This document shows, piece after piece, positions 11,259-23,535 of a DNA stretch of 64,000 nt (its first letter is position 1; every line of letters begins with the position of its first letter). The notes under the pieces were generated by a model. That model was not told the origin of the DNA. It made no database searches and worked only from the letters and a program-made list of their open reading frames with translations. The DNA lies in NCBI GenBank assembly GCA_003255025.1, contig QANY01008723.1, forward strand, positions 620,001 to 684,000, given 5' to 3'. This DNA is from Datisca glomerata. Its lineage: Eukaryota > Streptophyta > Magnoliopsida > Cucurbitales > Datiscaceae. The translations under genes were made by a program, and so were the position numbers.

Positions 11259-12851
11259 TATCTAACACGCGAAGAGCACATGAAAAAACATCTAGTTGTT
11301 ATATGTGAGTAAATAGAAAAAAAAAAAAACACACCCTCAACTTTATCGCTTAACCCAAGAGACCCCTCTCGAACTAAATAATCAACATATGGTGTGAACT
11401 GTGGATGGGTAAGGGGTATTAGTTTGACCGCTTTCAAGCTTGGCATTTGAGATTTCACCTCTCAAGATAGATAAACTTTTCTCGTCATGAATCCAAAAGT
11501 CGGACTTCAAATTCTAAATTCCGGTTTCCAACTATATTTTGCATCAAAACCCATGTTTCAAACGTCATATAAACCAAACAAAATTATCCATTGCAAATAA
11601 AAGTGTGAGGGCTAAAATAAGCAAGAAATATTAAAAAAAGCTAAAAAGCAAAACATATATATGCAGTTTGCCTATACTGTCAATTATACCTCTAAACTTT
11701 TTTTTGTATACTTATAATCTTATAGTTTGAGAAATTATAAAATATACCATTATATTATATAATAATATTAAAATTAACGAATAGTTAAACATTGTTATAG
11801 CTCCATCCACTTTCCTTAAAGTATCCGTTAAAGTATCATTTCTCTTCCGCAATTCTTAAAACCTATATCATGATTAGAAAACTACATAAATAATTATGAA
11901 CTTTCCGCAAGAAAGTTTTGTAGTTTTCAGATGTGGGTTGTTGATGTGAATTTAATTGCGACGAATTCATAAATATCTATAAAAGAATCTTAAAAGTACT
12001 GAAAATGCCGAATTACTATATATAAAGAATTGACATGTATATGTTATTGGAAGAACTGATTCTATTTCTTTCAAATTGAAGGCAGTACATGCACTGTATA
12101 GATTCCTAATTTCTTTTAATGTTGAGTGAGATAAATAAATGGAAAATTGCCTATGTCATGTTCTCTAATTGAGTAAATTCGCTAGTGCTTCCATGTTTTT
12201 TCTTTATCTTCTGTACTGCCAAATGTATTGAGAAATAGTACACTGCCGAATGAATTGTTGTGCTTAATATACATGAATACATGATGTGTGTATTTGCATG
12301 TATTCATATATTTAACGGAAAATTGATGAGAATATTTTATATTTAAAGCATGAAGTGATGAATTTTATCTAACTTAATGGTTATGTATATGAGTAGAATT
12401 TTTATATTATGTTTGTTTTGTTCATCATCAAAGTGGCCAAACCGCAAGAATTATAAACTTTTAAATTCTATAATTGATATTCAATTATTTATGAATGTTA
12501 ATACTTATAAATAACGTAATGTTATATGATATATATTCTAATAAGAAATATACTTTATGGACATTTGAAATATTGGGCTTTAGATGCGAAATTAAGTTGG
12601 GAACCGGAATTTAGAATTTGAAGTTTGAGTTTTTGATTCATGAGGAGAAAAGTTTACCTGTTTGAGAAGTTGAGATCTCGAATGTCAAGCCTAAAGTGGT
12701 GCAAACAAATACCCTTACCCATCCACAGTTCCACACCATATGTTGATCGTTTAGTTCGAGAGAGTATCTTTTGTTAAGTGACAAAGTTGAGGGTGTGTTT
12801 TTCTTATATTTACTCATATATAATTACTAGATGTTTTTCACGTGTTAGATA
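11259..12851. mobile_element. non-autonomous DNA transposon with ~300-bp terminal inverted repeats
   Basis: The left arm (11259-11560) and right arm (12567-12851) are inverted copies that align nearly end to end. Shared landmarks are TATCTAACACG at the tips, CACACCCTCAACTTT, CAACATATGGTGTG, CTGTGGATGGGTAAG and AAATTCTAAATTCCGG. Long inverted repeats of this kind are typical of Mutator-like elements, but no convincing 9-bp target duplication was found, so the superfamily is an inference. The internal 1 kb is AT-rich and has no transposase frame. The reading frame at 11258-11458 lies wholly in the left repeat and is not a gene. Confidence 0.85.
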
Positions 12852-13961
12852 ATTTTGTACTTAAAGTAAAAACAAGTATTATATATATAAAATATGTTAC
12901 ATTAAATACATACACCAACTCACAAAATATATATATACGCTTGGTTGGGTTTCACATTCATTAATGTGAAAATCAGATGTAATGAATGTTACCTAATTAA
13001 TTGTGGGTATTATAACTTTTTTTCAAGTTATAACAATTTAAAAAAATTTGTGATTTCATTTGTAAAAGACACAATAACAATTTGCATTTAAATACATTTC
13101 CATATGTAATTAGAGATCATTTTATAATAATATATACGTATGTCAAGTCACATGAACTTGTTCTTTAAATATAGTATTAATATTTTATAGAAATAAAAAT
13201 AAATATTAATTTAAAAGATCTCTTAACTAAATTAAAATAACTAACAATCAACTAAAAATCAATTTACTAAAAGAAAAAAATCACATATAATAAAACTATA
13301 TAAAAAATCATTTAAACCATAGTATAATTTACCTACAACAACCAGATTATATAAAGCCATGTTCAACCCACAGTCAAAATCATTTCACAATAAGATTATA
13401 TAAACCCATACTTAAACTACAAATAACTATCTATCGCAATAACATAATCTCAGTCAAAATCAATTAAAAGAGGTGAACTCAGTGGCAAACAACTAAAAAA
13501 ATGTAAATTTATGTTTTAACACAACATCAGCTTCTTATCTAATAAATGATAATTAAGCACAATTTTGTCATCTCTAAAATCATCTTAAACGGGAAACTAT
13601 TATGGCCTTGCAGCTTTTTTAACTAGAGCAGAGCGGAATTAAACACACACAAGTCTAGATGCCTCCGAAAGATGACATATTAATTTAAAAGATTTCTTAA
13701 CTATATTGTCATTCAGTATTTATTTAGGTCCGTTTAGAGTCTATAATTAGACTGAGAATATTAGATATTCTAGAAAATTTCTCTTTTCATGGTAGATGGC
13801 TACCTTTTCAATCTCTTTACCATGGCAGACTGTCTCGACTGTCAGATCTTAGAGATTGTAAAAAAAGATTAATATATATAATTAGTAATAGATGATATTT
13901 CCACATCATTCATCATCCACCATGTATTTTGCATTTTGAAATGACTTGGATAGAGACAGCA
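12852..13961. other. AT-rich spacer without a supported gene
   Basis: Very AT-rich sequence between the inverted-repeat element and copia B. No frame, domain or repeat pair was recognised. Confidence 0.6.
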
Positions 13962-14063
13962 TGTAAAAATGATGAACCTGTTGGTTCTGATCTTAAAAAA
14001 AATGATGAGCCTCTTTGGTTCTGATTTCTTATAGAAGAAAATCTACTTGTTTACAATGAGGAA

Positions 14064-14096
<33 letters not shown>

Positions 14097-14288
14097 AATG
14101 ATTCTAACGGTTGCCTATGATCTCCTATGATCTCCAACGGATGCCTACTTGAAACCTGAAATCATTTTTTTACCAAAAATGGTTAGACACTCACTGTGTT
14201 TGGTGAAAGTCTCTGTTATGCTTCCCTCTTTTGCCTATGATGAAGATTTCCTTCTGAGGCTGCAGCTTTTACTTCTCTTTCTTCAACA
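13962..14288 (-). repeat. copia B 3' LTR
   Basis: Runs from TGTAAAAATGATG to TTCTTCAACA on the plus strand and aligns with 18583-18892 throughout. It is longer than the other copy because of a (TA)n run at 14066-14094. Confidence 0.92.
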
Positions 14289-14870
14289 CTCCCCCTCAAG
14301 TTGGGTTCGTATAGGTTGATCGAGCCTAACTTGTTAAGTATTCTTTGGAGGTTATTTTTGTCAAGGGCTTTGGTGAAGATGTCGGCTAGCTGGTCTTCAC
14401 TACGTACAAAGGGAATGGTGATTTCTCCCGACTGTACCTTCTCTCTTATGAAGTGACAGTCCACTTCAATGTGTTTAGTTCTCTCGTGGAAAACGGGGTT
14501 CATTACAATATGATATGCTGCTTGGTTGTCACAGTGCATCTCTATCGGTTTTCTTATCTCGACCTTCATGTCTTGAAGGAGATGTCTAATCCATGTGAGT
14601 TCACTGGCAGTGGAGGCCATGGCTCTGTATTCTGCCTCTGCACTTGACCTTGCTACAACAGTTTGTTTCTTACTCTTCCAGGTTACTAGATTTCCACCTA
14701 CAAAGACACAGAAGCCAGTTGTAGATTTTCTATCATAACTACCTCCCAGTCAGCGTCAGTGTATCCAAGTACGGAGTTTGCCCCGGTTCTCTTCATCCAT
14801 ATCCCTTGGTCGGGTGTTCCTTTAAGGTACCTGAGTATCCTTTCTACGGCTGCCTGGTGATTTGTGCAGG
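14216..14870 (-). pseudogene. copia B RNase H and pol C-terminus
   Basis: The 14216-14620 frame carries MHCDNQAAYHIVMNPVFHER, RTKHIEVDCHFIREKV and QLADIFTKAL, the hallmark end of copia RNase H. The frame runs past pol into the LTR. Upstream, the segment to about 14870 is out of frame: LRYLKGTPDQGIW and STTGFCVFVGGNLV are readable only in shifted frames. Confidence 0.85.
14289..14299 (-). other. copia B polypurine tract
   Basis: Minus strand TTGAGGGGGAG directly precedes the 3' LTR start TGTTGAAG. This is the position and composition of the plus-strand primer. Confidence 0.85.
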
Positions 14871-15929
14871 TGCGTGCATGAATTGACTGATAATGCTAAC
14901 TGCAAAAGTGATATCTGGTCTTGTAACCGTTAGATAAATTAGTTTTCCTACTAATCTCTGATATTGGCCTATATCAATTATTGGTTTGCTATCATTCAGT
15001 CCTATTTTCATGTTGGTTTCCATTGGTGTGCTAGCAGGTTTTGCCCTTATCATGCATGTTTCTTTTAACAAGTCTAAGATATATTTTCTTTGAGATAGAA
15101 ACAATCCCTTTTTCGAGTGAGCTATTTCTATCCCTAGAAAGTACTTCAGTTTTCCTAGATCTTTAATATCAAACTCTCCTTTTAGAAATTTTTGAACACT
15201 CCATATTTCATCGTGGTTATTTCCGGTGATGATAATGTCATCTACTTAGACTAAAACGATGGTGGTGGAGTTGTTCGTGTGTTTGACGAACATAGATGAG
15301 TCAGTCGTGCTTTTGACAAAGTTAATTTTTAAAATAGACAGGCTTAATTTTCCATACCATGACCTTGGTGACTGTTTCAGGCCGTAGATAGCCTTCTTTA
15401 ATCTACATACCAGAGATGGGTGCGTTGCTTTCTCGTGTCCTGGAGGTAGGGACATATATACTTCTTCTTCCAGATTTCCTTGGAGGAATGCGTTCTTTAC
15501 ATCCATTTGATATAGTTCCCAGCTGAGGTTGGTGGCAACGGATAGTAACACTCGGATTGTGTTCATTTTTGCCACTGAAGCGAACGTCTCCTGGTAATCC
15601 ACTCCATATGTCTGAGTAAAGCCTTTGGCAACTAGTCGGGCTTTATATCTTTCGATAGTGCCGTTACTGTTGTATTTGGTCTTGTAGACCCATTTACATC
15701 CTATGGGTTTCTTCCCGTTGGGTAGTGGGATTATGTCCCAAGTTTCATTCTTTTCCAAGGCTAGAAGTTCTTCATTCATCGCCTTTCTCCATTTGGGGTC
15801 GAGTTGGGCTTCTTGATGGGTCTTTGGCTCAACTGTTTCATCAATTTTTCCCAAGTATGCCCTGTGGATGTTAGAGATTTTATCATAAGATAGGAAATTT
15901 TGGATAGGGTATAGAACCTGATGGGACAC
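14844..15929 (-). pseudogene. copia B reverse transcriptase
   Basis: The domain starts with WRKAMNEELLALEKNETWDI, then IGCKWVYKTKYNSNGTIERY, YQMDVKNAFLQGNLEEEVYM and LKKAIYGLKQSPRSWY, all conserved in copia reverse transcriptase. The active-site box that should read YVDD has a stop (TAA at 15246-15248) in place of the tyrosine codon, followed in frame by VDDIIITG. The same frame continues to YILDLLKE, QYQRLVGKLIYL and RPDITFAVS (14844-15104), then shifts. The enzyme cannot be made as one piece. Confidence 0.9.
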
Positions 15930-15959
15930 GTAGTCTTTTAATCTTGATGGGGGTTGAGT

Positions 15960-16838
15960 TTACCTTGTTGATCTTCTTACGATTACTGTTTCATCAGTGA
16001 CAACTGCCTCATCAGTTGCTCCCCCTGAGGTAGTTGTCTCAGGCGCGGTTGATGTGGTATCCTGTTCCTGTCTTATGATATCGGAGGAAATAATACTGTT
16101 AGGTAGCGGAAACGTTTGGTGGTGGTTCTGATTGTCGGAATCCTTTGGGTAATAGGATTCTAGTTCTAAAAAATGTACGTCGCGCGAGATGTAGAGTTTA
16201 TGGTTTATTGGGTCGTAGCACTTATACCCTTTTTTTTCAGCAGAATACCCCAAAAATAGGGCTTTGACTGAGGTTTTGTCCAATTTATCAAGTCTTGGAA
16301 TGTGTACGTAGCATGTACATCCGAATACTCGTATGTGATCAAGGTTAATTTTCCTACCCTTGAGAATTTCTAGAGGGCTTTTCAGATGCAATTTTACACT
16401 AGGTAATTGATTGATAAGGTAAGTTGCTGTGAGTATTGCATCTGACCAGTATTTTTTGGGTTCGTTGTTTTGGAGGAGGAGAGACCTAGTCATTTCAAGA
16501 AGGTGCCGATTTTTGCGTTCATAGACACCGTTTTGTTGTGGGGTGTGGATACAAGTGGTTTGATGTCGTATACCCTTTTGTTTAAAAAACTCAAAAAAGG
16601 TGTTGTTAGTATACTCGGTTCCATTATCAGACCTAAAGATTTTTATGGTTGTTTCAAATTTAGTTTCCACTAAATTGTTGAACTCTTGAAAACGACTGAA
16701 GACTTCATTTTTTTATTTCAAAAGATATAACCATGTGGTGCGAGAGAAATCATCAATAAATGTAACAAAATATTTGAATTTATTATATGAGTCAACTGGG
16801 GCAGGTCCCCAAACATCAGAATGAATTAATTCAAAACA
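15960..16838 (-). pseudogene. copia B integrase
   Basis: IFRSDNGTEYTNN and CIHTPQQNGVYERKNRHLLE provide the second Asp and the Glu of the DDE triad. They are followed by KKYWSDAILTATYLINQLP and RVFGCTCYVHIP of the C-terminal part. The start of the core is broken between 16670 and 16838. The C-terminal tail runs into the linker ahead of reverse transcriptase. Confidence 0.88.
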
Positions 16839-17453
16839 TCATTTTGTCGTACTACTAGATAGTGGAAATGGTAACCTGGTTTGTTTTGAGAGTTTGCAGA
16901 CTGAGCAACTGCTAGAGTCTGAATTACAACCAAGTAATTTGTTTAGGATTTTGTCGGAGGGATGACCGAATCTCCAATGTAATATTTTGTCTTTTGGTAC
17001 TGTACTGGAGGTGGCCAGGCATGTTTTGTCGGTATCTTCTAAGTAGTACAGAACGTTTCTAAATTTTCCTTCACCAATCTTCCTCCCGGTGACTCGATCC
17101 TGAAAAATTACTTTGTCAGGTGAAAAAGTAACATTGCAGTTTAAGTCTTTGGTTATTTTACTGACGGATAGGAGATTGGAGTTAAAATTGGGTAGACAAA
17201 GTACGTTGTTAATGATTTTTGTGAAGAGTGTGGTGGACCCTATGCCAAAAATTGAAACTTTATTTCCATTGGCTACCTTCATGTGTTGTGGTTTTTCTAA
17301 TTTAGTGAGACTGTGTAGATTTTTTGTGTTATGAGTCATGTGGTCGGAGGCACCAGAGTCTATTATCCAGTGTTCTAAGTTATGACAAAAATTTGTAGAT
17401 TTAGAAAAATAATTGATAGTATTACAAATGGATGAACCTGAGGTGTCGCGCAA
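16839..17453 (-). pseudogene. copia B protease and GAG-pre-integrase
   Basis: WIIDSGASDHMTHN holds the aspartic protease DSGA active site. About 110 residues later, ILHWRFGHPSDKILNKLLG and CSVCKLSKQTRLPF form the H-x-H and C-x2-C of the GAG-pre-integrase zinc domain. This piece is open for 204 codons. Confidence 0.9.
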
Positions 17454-17465
17454 AAATTCTCTGAA

Positions 17466-18547
17466 CTATTTGAGCAGTGTAGCCATCTGTGCGTTGTTGT
17501 CTGGGTACAGGTCTACTCTAATGGATCCAGATCTGTCTATTTCTTCCATTCGGTCGGGTCGGTACCCACTACCCAAACTGGGTCCGTCTGTCTTGTGTGC
17601 CCTGCGGTTTGGGTCGGGTCCGTACCCGTGACCCGCTCCGCTGAAACCCTCGATATAAAAGGGAAATGTTTTCGCGGAGCCTCCTCGCTCGTCACTCTTC
17701 GCACAGCTCCATCGCTCGTTCTGGAACTTTCTCTGGTTCTGCCGGAGATGAGGGTGCAGGTTCCAGCACCGGTCGTGGGTGTGCCCTTCCTTTCGGCACT
17801 GGCTGCATTTCACCGGCTCGCCTGGCTGTCCGCGGTGCCTTCCCCCTTCCTTAGGGTTAGGGTTTCGGAGGGAGCCCCGGGTCACCATGGCTAGTGCCTC
17901 CGCCTTGTCATCTCTGGTACTCATTACTCGTCGCCTGGTTTCTTCTCTTTGAATCATGGCTGAGACCGTGGTAAAAGTTGGCTTCTCTGTCGATATCAAG
18001 ATATGAGCTCGGAATGCTTCGTAGCTTGATCGAGAGCCGTCAAGAAATGGAAAACCATATCCTGCTCAGCCCGCTCTTGGAGTTCCTTCAGGTCAGTGGT
18101 CATCGGTTTCAGGGTTTCAAGTTCTTTGAACTTAGATTTTAAAAACCCGGTTAGCTCCGTTACTGATCTGTCCCCCTGTTTTTCTTGGGAGATCTCTCGT
18201 TTAAGTTCAAAGACTTACGCAAAATTATTTTGTTCACAATAGTTGCTCTGGATTTCTTCCTAGAGTTCCTGTCCTGTTTCACAAAAACAAAAGATTTCAC
18301 TGAGTTTTGGGTCTATTGAATTAGTTATCCAGGTCATTACCTGGCTGTCCATGATGTCCCATTCCTCTGAGTTTCAGTCTGGTCTTGGCTTACTGTCGTC
18401 CACGAAACCCAGTCTGCCTCTTCCTTTCAGGCTCACCCGAGCCTCCCTGGCCCACGGTATGTAGTTGTGGCCAGTGAGCAGGATGGAGGTCAGTCTGGGA
18501 TTGGTGTCATGGTGGTGAAGCTGGCCGGAGGTTGATGGTTCTGCCAT
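17466..18547 (-). pseudogene. copia B gag
   Basis: Starts MAEPSTSG at 18547, just inside the primer binding site. The N-terminal LLTGHNYIPWAREARVSLKG matches the plant copia gag N-terminal domain (established family feature). Stops interrupt it at several places before 17999. The C-terminal open piece contains the zinc knuckle CSQCRKEGHTHDRC (C-x2-C-x4-H-x4-C), the nucleic-acid-binding nucleocapsid motif. Confidence 0.85.
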
Positions 18548-18570
18548 ATGTGTTGGTTCTCAGAATCACT

Positions 18571-18582
18571 GCTTTGATACCA
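18571..18582 (-). other. copia B primer binding site (tRNA-iMet)
   Basis: Minus strand TGGTATCAAAGC lies directly next to the 5' LTR end. It differs by one base from TGGTATCAGAGC, the site complementary to initiator methionine tRNA used by most plant copia elements. Confidence 0.88.
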
Positions 18583-18892
18583 TGTAGAAATGATGAACCT
18601 GTTGGTTCTGATCTTAAAAGAAAAATGATGAGCCTCTTTGGTTCTGATTTCTTATAGAAGAAATTCTACTGGTTTACAATGAGAAATGATATATATATAC
18701 AAATGATTCTAACGGTTGCCTATGATCTCCTATGATCTCCAACGGATGCCTACTTGAAGCCTGAAATCATTTTTTACCAGAAATGGTTAGACACTCACTG
18801 TGTTTGGTGAAAGTCTCTGTTCTGCTTCCCTCTTTTGCCTATGATGAAGATTTCCTTCTGAGGCTGCAACTTTTACTTCTCTTTCTTCAACA
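18583..18892 (-). repeat. copia B 5' LTR
   Basis: TGTAGAAATGATG to TTCTTCAACA on the plus strand. It is the partner of 13962-14288 and followed at once by the primer binding site. Confidence 0.92.
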
Positions 18893-20091
18893 TAGTCATT
18901 TGCAAGGAACAATTTATTGATAGGTTTCTCTTATTTTGTTTATGAAGGTTTTTTTCAAATGCATTATATAGACAATTTGATTGGTCAAATACAAGATATC
19001 AACCAAGAAACAACAATGTCCATTGTGTATAAGTGAAGGTATTTTGAGGTTTGTAAAAATAATAAACGGATAAAAGTGTCTAATATAGGTTTTTCTATGA
19101 TTGAGCTTTTTTATATAGTACGCACATGTGTTGCATGCGGTACAAAGTTTTAATCAATTTATTCATGATATGAAATGGATAGACTCTAACGTCTAAGGAG
19201 TAAAAAATATAATTTAACGCGATTTGGTGAACTTGTATATTAATCTATATAATTGAATTTATCATATTCAAACTGATTCTCCAAACTTATCACATTTACA
19301 CATACCTTGGAATGACATGTCCAAAAACGACAGATATATTTGTTGAACAAATAATTAGACATCTTATACGATGTACAATGATTATGAGTTAAGATTTCTT
19401 TTATTCACTCAAGATTACAAAAGATTACTGTAAATACTCAGAATAGGGAAAAGATGATCAAACCCTAGGCTCAAATGAAGATCAGAGTCGATGAAATTTA
19501 CGACTTAGATGGCGTTCAAATTATGCGGACCATGTTACCAATTCGGCTTCTGACGAGCCTCCGACCAGGCTGCCGATGAAAAAGAAAAAGTTGACAAGTT
19601 CTAAGTCGGTTTGCTTGTTTTAAGGAAGGTGATATCGTCGAGAGCAGCCCTCGGGGCATTCTGGACACTACTTAACCAGATTTCAAATTATATTAAAGAA
19701 AAGAAAGGAAATAGAGAAAGCCTTCGTTGCACTGGTGAAATAAGAGATTTGCACTGGTGAAATAAGAGAGATTGGAGAAGAGCACAGTCGAGATAAATGG
19801 AGGAAGTTTGCGACTTAGGTTTTGTTTAGCAGATTAAAAGAGATGTTTTTAATAAAAGCATGAGCCATGGGCTTCTTCAAGTTAGTTATGGGACGTGTAG
19901 AAGTATATGGCTTGTAGATCAGGGGGCTGTACAGGGATTACTAAGTTGTCATCTAAACGGAAAGGTCATCGGCATTAATCGAATACGACAGAAGCACGTG
20001 GCATTCTATATGGACTAAGGAGCTTATGGAATATCCTAACCATGTGATGAAAAGCAAGGTCAATATTTTAAATAGCTTGTGGAGATTTAGT
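18893..20091. other. spacer without a supported gene
   Basis: Lies between copia B and the CACTA element. No coding frame, repeat pair or RNA gene was recognised. A short local duplication of GCACTGGTGAAATAAGAGA occurs near 19730-19770. Confidence 0.5.
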
Positions 20092-20129
20092 TCACACTAC
20101 ACGAAAAAAACATTTTTTCCGGGGATTTT

Positions 20130-20495
20130 TACCCCTACGCCGGCGGTTACAATTGCCGGGGAAAAAACTCTGGCGGATAAAAACCGCTGGTTATCTCGCT
20201 GCTAGAAAAGAGCTATTCCGACAGTTACTTACTTGTTGGATTATCATTTCTGGAGACTGTTGGAAAGACCAACCGAAGAATCTATCCCGACGGTTTGAAA
20301 CCGCTAGCAATGTAAATTCAAACGTTTTTCATCGGTTACAAATCACAAGAAACCATTATTCTCAATCTTTCCCGATGGTTCCTTACCCGATGGTTTTTAA
20401 TCACCGGGAAAGACTAAGTTTTTTCTTTACTCGCGGTTTTTAACTGTTGGGACGATTAATTTACATTCTCTATACAAGCGGTTGAAAATCACCGG
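20130..20495. repeat. CACTA left subterminal repeats
   Basis: Multiple copies, in both orientations, of words such as CCGGCGGTT, GGCGGATAAAAACCG, CCCGACGGTTT, CCCGATGGTT and AACCGC-type motifs. In En/Spm such subterminal arrays bind the TNPA-class protein (established). That these bind the element's own protein is an inference. Similar words recur at the other end. Confidence 0.75.
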
Positions 20496-20830
20496 TATCG
20501 AGTCATTTCCAGCATACTACACCTGTTTTGGTGCGTATGCCCGAAATTTACATGTAAAAACCTATTTTGGTGTGTATTCCTTCTTGAGGGTATCAAAAGT
20601 GGACAAGAGTGATCTATGAATCCCTCTGCATTCGAGGAGGCTTATGTGGTAGACATTCTTCTATGCTTGCATATTTTGCCTCATATTCTCTCCTAAGCTC
20701 ACCTTTTTCGTCTCTCCATTTCTTGTTGAGCATATCCATCGTAGTCTTGTAGGAAGCATCATCAACTTCATATTTGGACTACCAAATTAACCATAAAAAG
20801 TTAGTATTATGACCAAATAATAGTTAATGG

Positions 20831-21166
20831 TCAATTAAGAAGTAAATATCTTAATAATTTCCCAAACTTCATCCTTGTAGGACTTTGGCATTTTTTCTCC
20901 AATCCCGTAAAGTGAAATGGCAACAAGGTGTAACTCACAAGAGTACCCGACCAACTTAAAAACACCTTTGATCCATCCCTAACGGGTTGAACCTCATCAT
21001 TAAATTCCACACACTTTTTCTCGCCCTCGGGTAAATTCCATATATCTTTTATAAGTGTCTTGCCACACATCTTTGGTATAGAAACTTCATCTATATTTAC
21101 ATAGTCAAAATATTTAGTTAATATAAATAATGAGATAGTATTAATTAAATTATAAAACAGACACAC
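20831..21166 (-). pseudogene. CACTA second protein fragment (Ptta/En/Spm plant transposase type)
   Basis: The piece KKCVEFNDEVQPVRDGSKVF followed by SGTLV and a later LEKKCQSPTRMKFGKLL resembles the conserved FN..GQP...S.F...LG..VR module of the plant transposase family called Ptta/En/Spm (transposase 24). It sits downstream of the TNP2 remnant in the usual two-gene layout. The remainder of the protein is not visible. Confidence 0.55.
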
Positions 21167-21599
21167 ATTCCAATTCTATATTATCCTCCGAATTTAGATT
21201 CGAACCTGCAGAGTCTCCTCTGTTCTCTCTGATCACTATGTTTTTGGCATTTTGAACAAGGCGTGATAAATTCTTGCAAAAATAAATACAAAAACATTAA
21301 TCGTAGTTCAATAAATCAATATGTGAAACTAGATATAAACTTTAAATAAAGAAATCAACTTTATCTAAAATGACACAATCAATTTGGGTCATCATCACTC
21401 ATGTTGTCATCACTTAAATTAACATCACTAGATTGTTCATCAGATTTACCTAAAATTGTAAGAATTTTCTCACCATCACAATCTGATCTAACCAAATCTA
21501 CATCTTCTTGCTTATCATTAAACATGTCTTCAAAATCATGCTATTGTGTCATTATCCATACTCCCCCCCCCCCCATATCAAACAAATCATGAACAACCA

Positions 21600-22330
21600 C
21601 ATGTCATGCTTTTTCTTTAGGATCTTGTACATAATATACTAGACACGCTTGATATGCAAATATAAAAGGCTCATGGTTCAACTATTCACCAGTATGAATT
21701 AGGTGGACAAGGTTCACTAGGGTAAAACCATATTGGTCTTTCTTTATTCCACTGTTAGGATTACTCCAATCACATTTAAATAAAACCACCTTAAATTTTC
21801 CATAGTAGTTGAGCTAAATGATATCTTTCAGTATATCATAATACATGACTTCTCCTCTTATAGGATTCATATACCCCATGCTTGCGTAACTTATAATCTC
21901 AACTGCCACAGTAACTCCACTATTTTGTGACTTAATTGGCATATAACTATCGATAATGAGTCATTTACCTTCGATAGGGGATTACCAAATCACAATTGAA
22001 TAAGACTTATCGATGTGCTTGTATCAATGGGACATCATCGAGAGCATCATATTTTGATGACTTCGTGGGACGTCCTAATGTAGGGAATAGACAAACATCT
22101 TAAGTAGGTTGTTCCTCTACAAAGTCTGAATTGAGGGCAACTCTATTGAACCGTGTTTCAACTCCTTGAAAATATCTTGAACAAAATGCCGCACATTCAT
22201 ATATTATATATCTTTCAACTATGGAACCTTCAAGACATGCTTTATTACGCACATAAGTTTTGCTTCATATACCAAGTGAATTACTAAATGGACCATAATA
22301 GTGAAGAAAGATGGAGGAAATATCATTTTC
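21600..22330 (-). pseudogene. CACTA TNP2 transposase C-terminal region
   Basis: Broken minus-strand frames show YYDILKDII and KVVLFKCDWSNPNSG with VYYVQDP (C-terminal domain of unknown function found in TNP2 proteins). Before them come IFPPSFFTIMVHLVIHLVYE, LEGSIVERYIIYECAAFCS and GVETRFNR (the preceding TNP2-associated domain). Many stops interrupt these. A run of nine or more C at 21565-21574 follows. Confidence 0.7.
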
Positions 22331-22834
22331 ATTTGACAAAGTACGAGCACACCCTAAGATTGAAGTTTATTGATCATGTCTTTGTGTAGAGTAGTAGAAC
22401 ATAGTTCTTTGAAGAATAAACACAATGCAGATATAACTACATTCACATTCTTTGATAATAAAAAAAACCCCCGCAATGCAATCCGTAGAAGTTGTTCCAT
22501 GATGATATGACAATCATGACTTTTGAGACCTTAAATTTTATAACAGGTTAGATCAACACAATGAGAAATGTTCGATGCATACTCATCAGGAACTTTTATA
22601 CTTTTCAAGACATTACATAATACATCTTTCTCCTCATTTGTCAATTAAAACATTGCAGGAGGTAAAAAAAGTTGTGTTCCCTTCCATGACTTGAGGATGA
22701 AGCTGATTAATTATACTCATGTGTTGGATGTCTAAACGTGCCTTCAAATTGTCTTTTCTACATGCATCACATAAAGATTATGACGTATAAGAGTAAACTC
22801 CCAATAAGGAAGTTAAAAAAATACTTTTCTTCTT

Positions 22835-23535
22835 CTAATTCTTCAAGTTGTTTTCGTCATACTTATTTTTACCAGCATTCATTGTCCTCCCAAATGTAAC
22901 ATCAATATCATGCACTTGTTGTAAGATTGTAGATCTAATGGGTGACATGGGTGTCACTCTCTCCTCAATTTTATCATTAAAGGAACTTGTATTGTAACGA
23001 TACTTATGAGTAGGATCCAAAAATCGTCGATGACCCATGAAACATATTTTTGACTATGTTTCAACCAGATAGAGTTAGTGTTGATATTACAATGAGGGCA
23101 AGAAAATCCTGAATGTGTATTCCATCCAGACAAATTAGCAAGTTCAGGAAAATCACTTATAGTCCACAATAATGATGCACGCGTCTTAAACATTTGTGTT
23201 CTTGATGCATCATAAGTGTCTACACCGTTCTCCCACAATTTCTTTAACTCCTCAATTAATGGCGCTAAATGTACATTAATATTTTTGTTAGGAAGTTTGG
23301 GTTCAGGGATGATTAATGAAAGAATAAAATTGGATTGCTTCATACACATCCACGGTGGTAAATTGTAGTGAATTAAAAGCACGGGCCATGTACTATGACT
23401 AGTACTTATATTCCCATATGGATTAAACCCGTCAGTAGCTAAGCCAAGTCTAATAATACTTGGCTCTAGAGAAAAAGCAACATATCTATTATCAAATGAT
23501 TTCCATACATCTGAGTCTACAGTATGTCTTACCAC
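22835..23535 (-). pseudogene. CACTA TNP2 transposase catalytic region
   Basis: The 193-residue piece 22954-23535 carries LGLATDGFNPYGNIS, YNLPPWMCMKQSNF and WTISDFPELANLSGWNTHSG, then CPHCN. These are the best conserved blocks of TNP2-family transposases. An overlapping shifted frame at 22835-23038 starts MGHRRFLDP, the next conserved block, showing a frameshift around 22990. Confidence 0.88.

Larger units (their letters stand above)
13962..18892 (-). mobile_element. full-length Ty1/copia retrotransposon B
   Basis: Two LTRs (13962-14288 and 18583-18892) bound a minus-strand element with primer binding site, gag, protease, integrase, reverse transcriptase, RNase H and polypurine tract in canonical copia order. 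At about 4.9 kb with LTRs of about 310-330 bp it is the size of small plant copia lineages such as Ale (inference). The LTRs differ at roughly ten positions plus a (TA)n expansion in the left one, by eye. Stops and frameshifts in gag, at the polymerase active site and in RNase H show it is not autonomous. No matching 5-bp target duplication was found (CAGCA versus TAGTC). Confidence 0.92.

Noticed and set aside
17595..17894. Plus-strand frames of 62-99 codons
   Set aside because: Antisense to the copia B gag zinc-knuckle region; no independent signal.
13957..18897. Target duplication for copia B
   Set aside because: Flanking pentamers CAGCA and TAGTC do not match; the element may have arisen by recombination or the flank has decayed.
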